DNA of 64,000 bases from CAVWTN01 sp963757945 (lineage in GTDB: Bacteria > Vulcanimicrobiota > Vulcanimicrobiia > Vulcanimicrobiales > Vulcanimicrobiaceae). The stretch's first letter is position 1. Each line of letters begins with the position of its first letter. The position numbers and the translations under genes were made by a program. This document shows, piece after piece, positions 63,838 to 64,000 of the stretch. The notes below the pieces were generated by a model. The model was not told the DNA's origin. It saw nothing but the letters and a program-made list of their open reading frames with translations, and did no database searches. The stretch covers positions 843,559 to 907,558 of the forward strand of contig CAVWTN010000001.1 of assembly GCA_963757945.1 (NCBI GenBank), in the 5' to 3' direction.

Positions 63838-64000
63838 AGAAAGGGTTCGAGCTCTACCAGCTCCCTCGCACCGTCGGTGATGGCCGCCTACATCCATTCG
63901 CGATCCTCGCAGTCGTGCTCGCGATCGTCGGCACGAACTTAGTCGCGAACGAAGTGGTCGCGATCGCGCTGCGTTACAATCCGACGCTTGGCCATGCGGT
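63834..64000 (+). CDS. Start of a VirD4/TraG-like coupling protein (partial)
   Basis: GTG at 63834 overlaps the stop of the preceding gene. Only 55 codons are visible: GFELYQLPRTVGDG, then a membrane helix (FAILAVVLAIVGTNLVANEVV). In this operon position and with this N-terminal topology, a VirD4/TraG-like coupling ATPase is expected, but no P-loop is in the window. Confidence 0.5.
   Translation, partial: MKKGFELYQLPRTVGDGRLHPFAILAVVLAIVGTNLVANEVVAIALRYNPTLGHA

Overview
The window is 64 kb of GC-rich, gene-dense DNA from a bacterium that I infer to be diderm, because the conjugation genes at the right end include outer-membrane channel parts (VirB9/VirB10-like) and a VirB1-like muramidase. 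There is no rRNA or intact tRNA from which to name a taxon. The paired proton-ATPase and phosphoketolase genes and the codon style would fit an Eremiobacterota-like or acidobacterial lineage, but that is a guess.

Layout. (1) 1-10.7 kb, metabolic and stress locus A: the end of a secreted-looking protein, a P-type H+-ATPase, a phosphoketolase, a 70-aa protein, a stretch of decayed DUF389, PPK2 and 70-aa gene copies, FtsH, an alpha/beta hydrolase, a broken FTR1 permease and a SpoIIAA-like protein. (2) 11-30.5 kb, a defence-like accessory island: a HEPN protein, a broken PD-(D/E)XK nuclease, a NACHT NTPase translationally coupled to a PIN nuclease, a second PIN protein, a GIY-YIG protein, a PD-(D/E)XK orphan, a Hachiman-like hamA/hamB pair, and a Beta/sce7726 pair. 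Two identical 1,722-bp IS3-family insertions break the first PIN gene and hamB. Each has its own 4-bp target duplication, and both genes re-join in frame when the IS is removed. (3) 30.8-43.8 kb, locus B: a second copy of the ATPase and phosphoketolase pair, here followed by a histidine phosphatase, an HAD phosphatase, PPK2, the 70-aa protein, a DUF389 membrane protein, a Na+/H+ antiporter, a SpoIIAA-like protein and a Uma2 protein. This segment lies between two perfect 54-bp direct repeats that match the 3' half of tRNA-Phe. A fossil tyrosine-integrase tail and short repeated GAGGGTAC motifs sit beside the repeats. (4) 43.9 kb to the end, an integrative conjugative element that starts at the second tRNA-Phe repeat: HNH protein, AlpA-like regulator, a 1,325-aa relaxase-helicase-toprim fusion with its RHH partner, a 60-bp tandem-repeat array in the divergent control region, a partition-like ATPase, and a compact type IV secretion operon that runs off the right edge in what looks like the coupling protein.

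How it fits together. Locus A and locus B are diverged copies of one module that couples proton export, acetyl-phosphate production and polyphosphate use. Copy B is nearly complete and sits in a tRNA-Phe-bounded island; copy A has lost its tail. Region 2 is a defence cluster in which insertion sequences are switching systems off. Region 4 carries the transfer machinery of an element that probably uses the same tRNA-Phe site, with the intact tRNA and the other end expected beyond the right edge.
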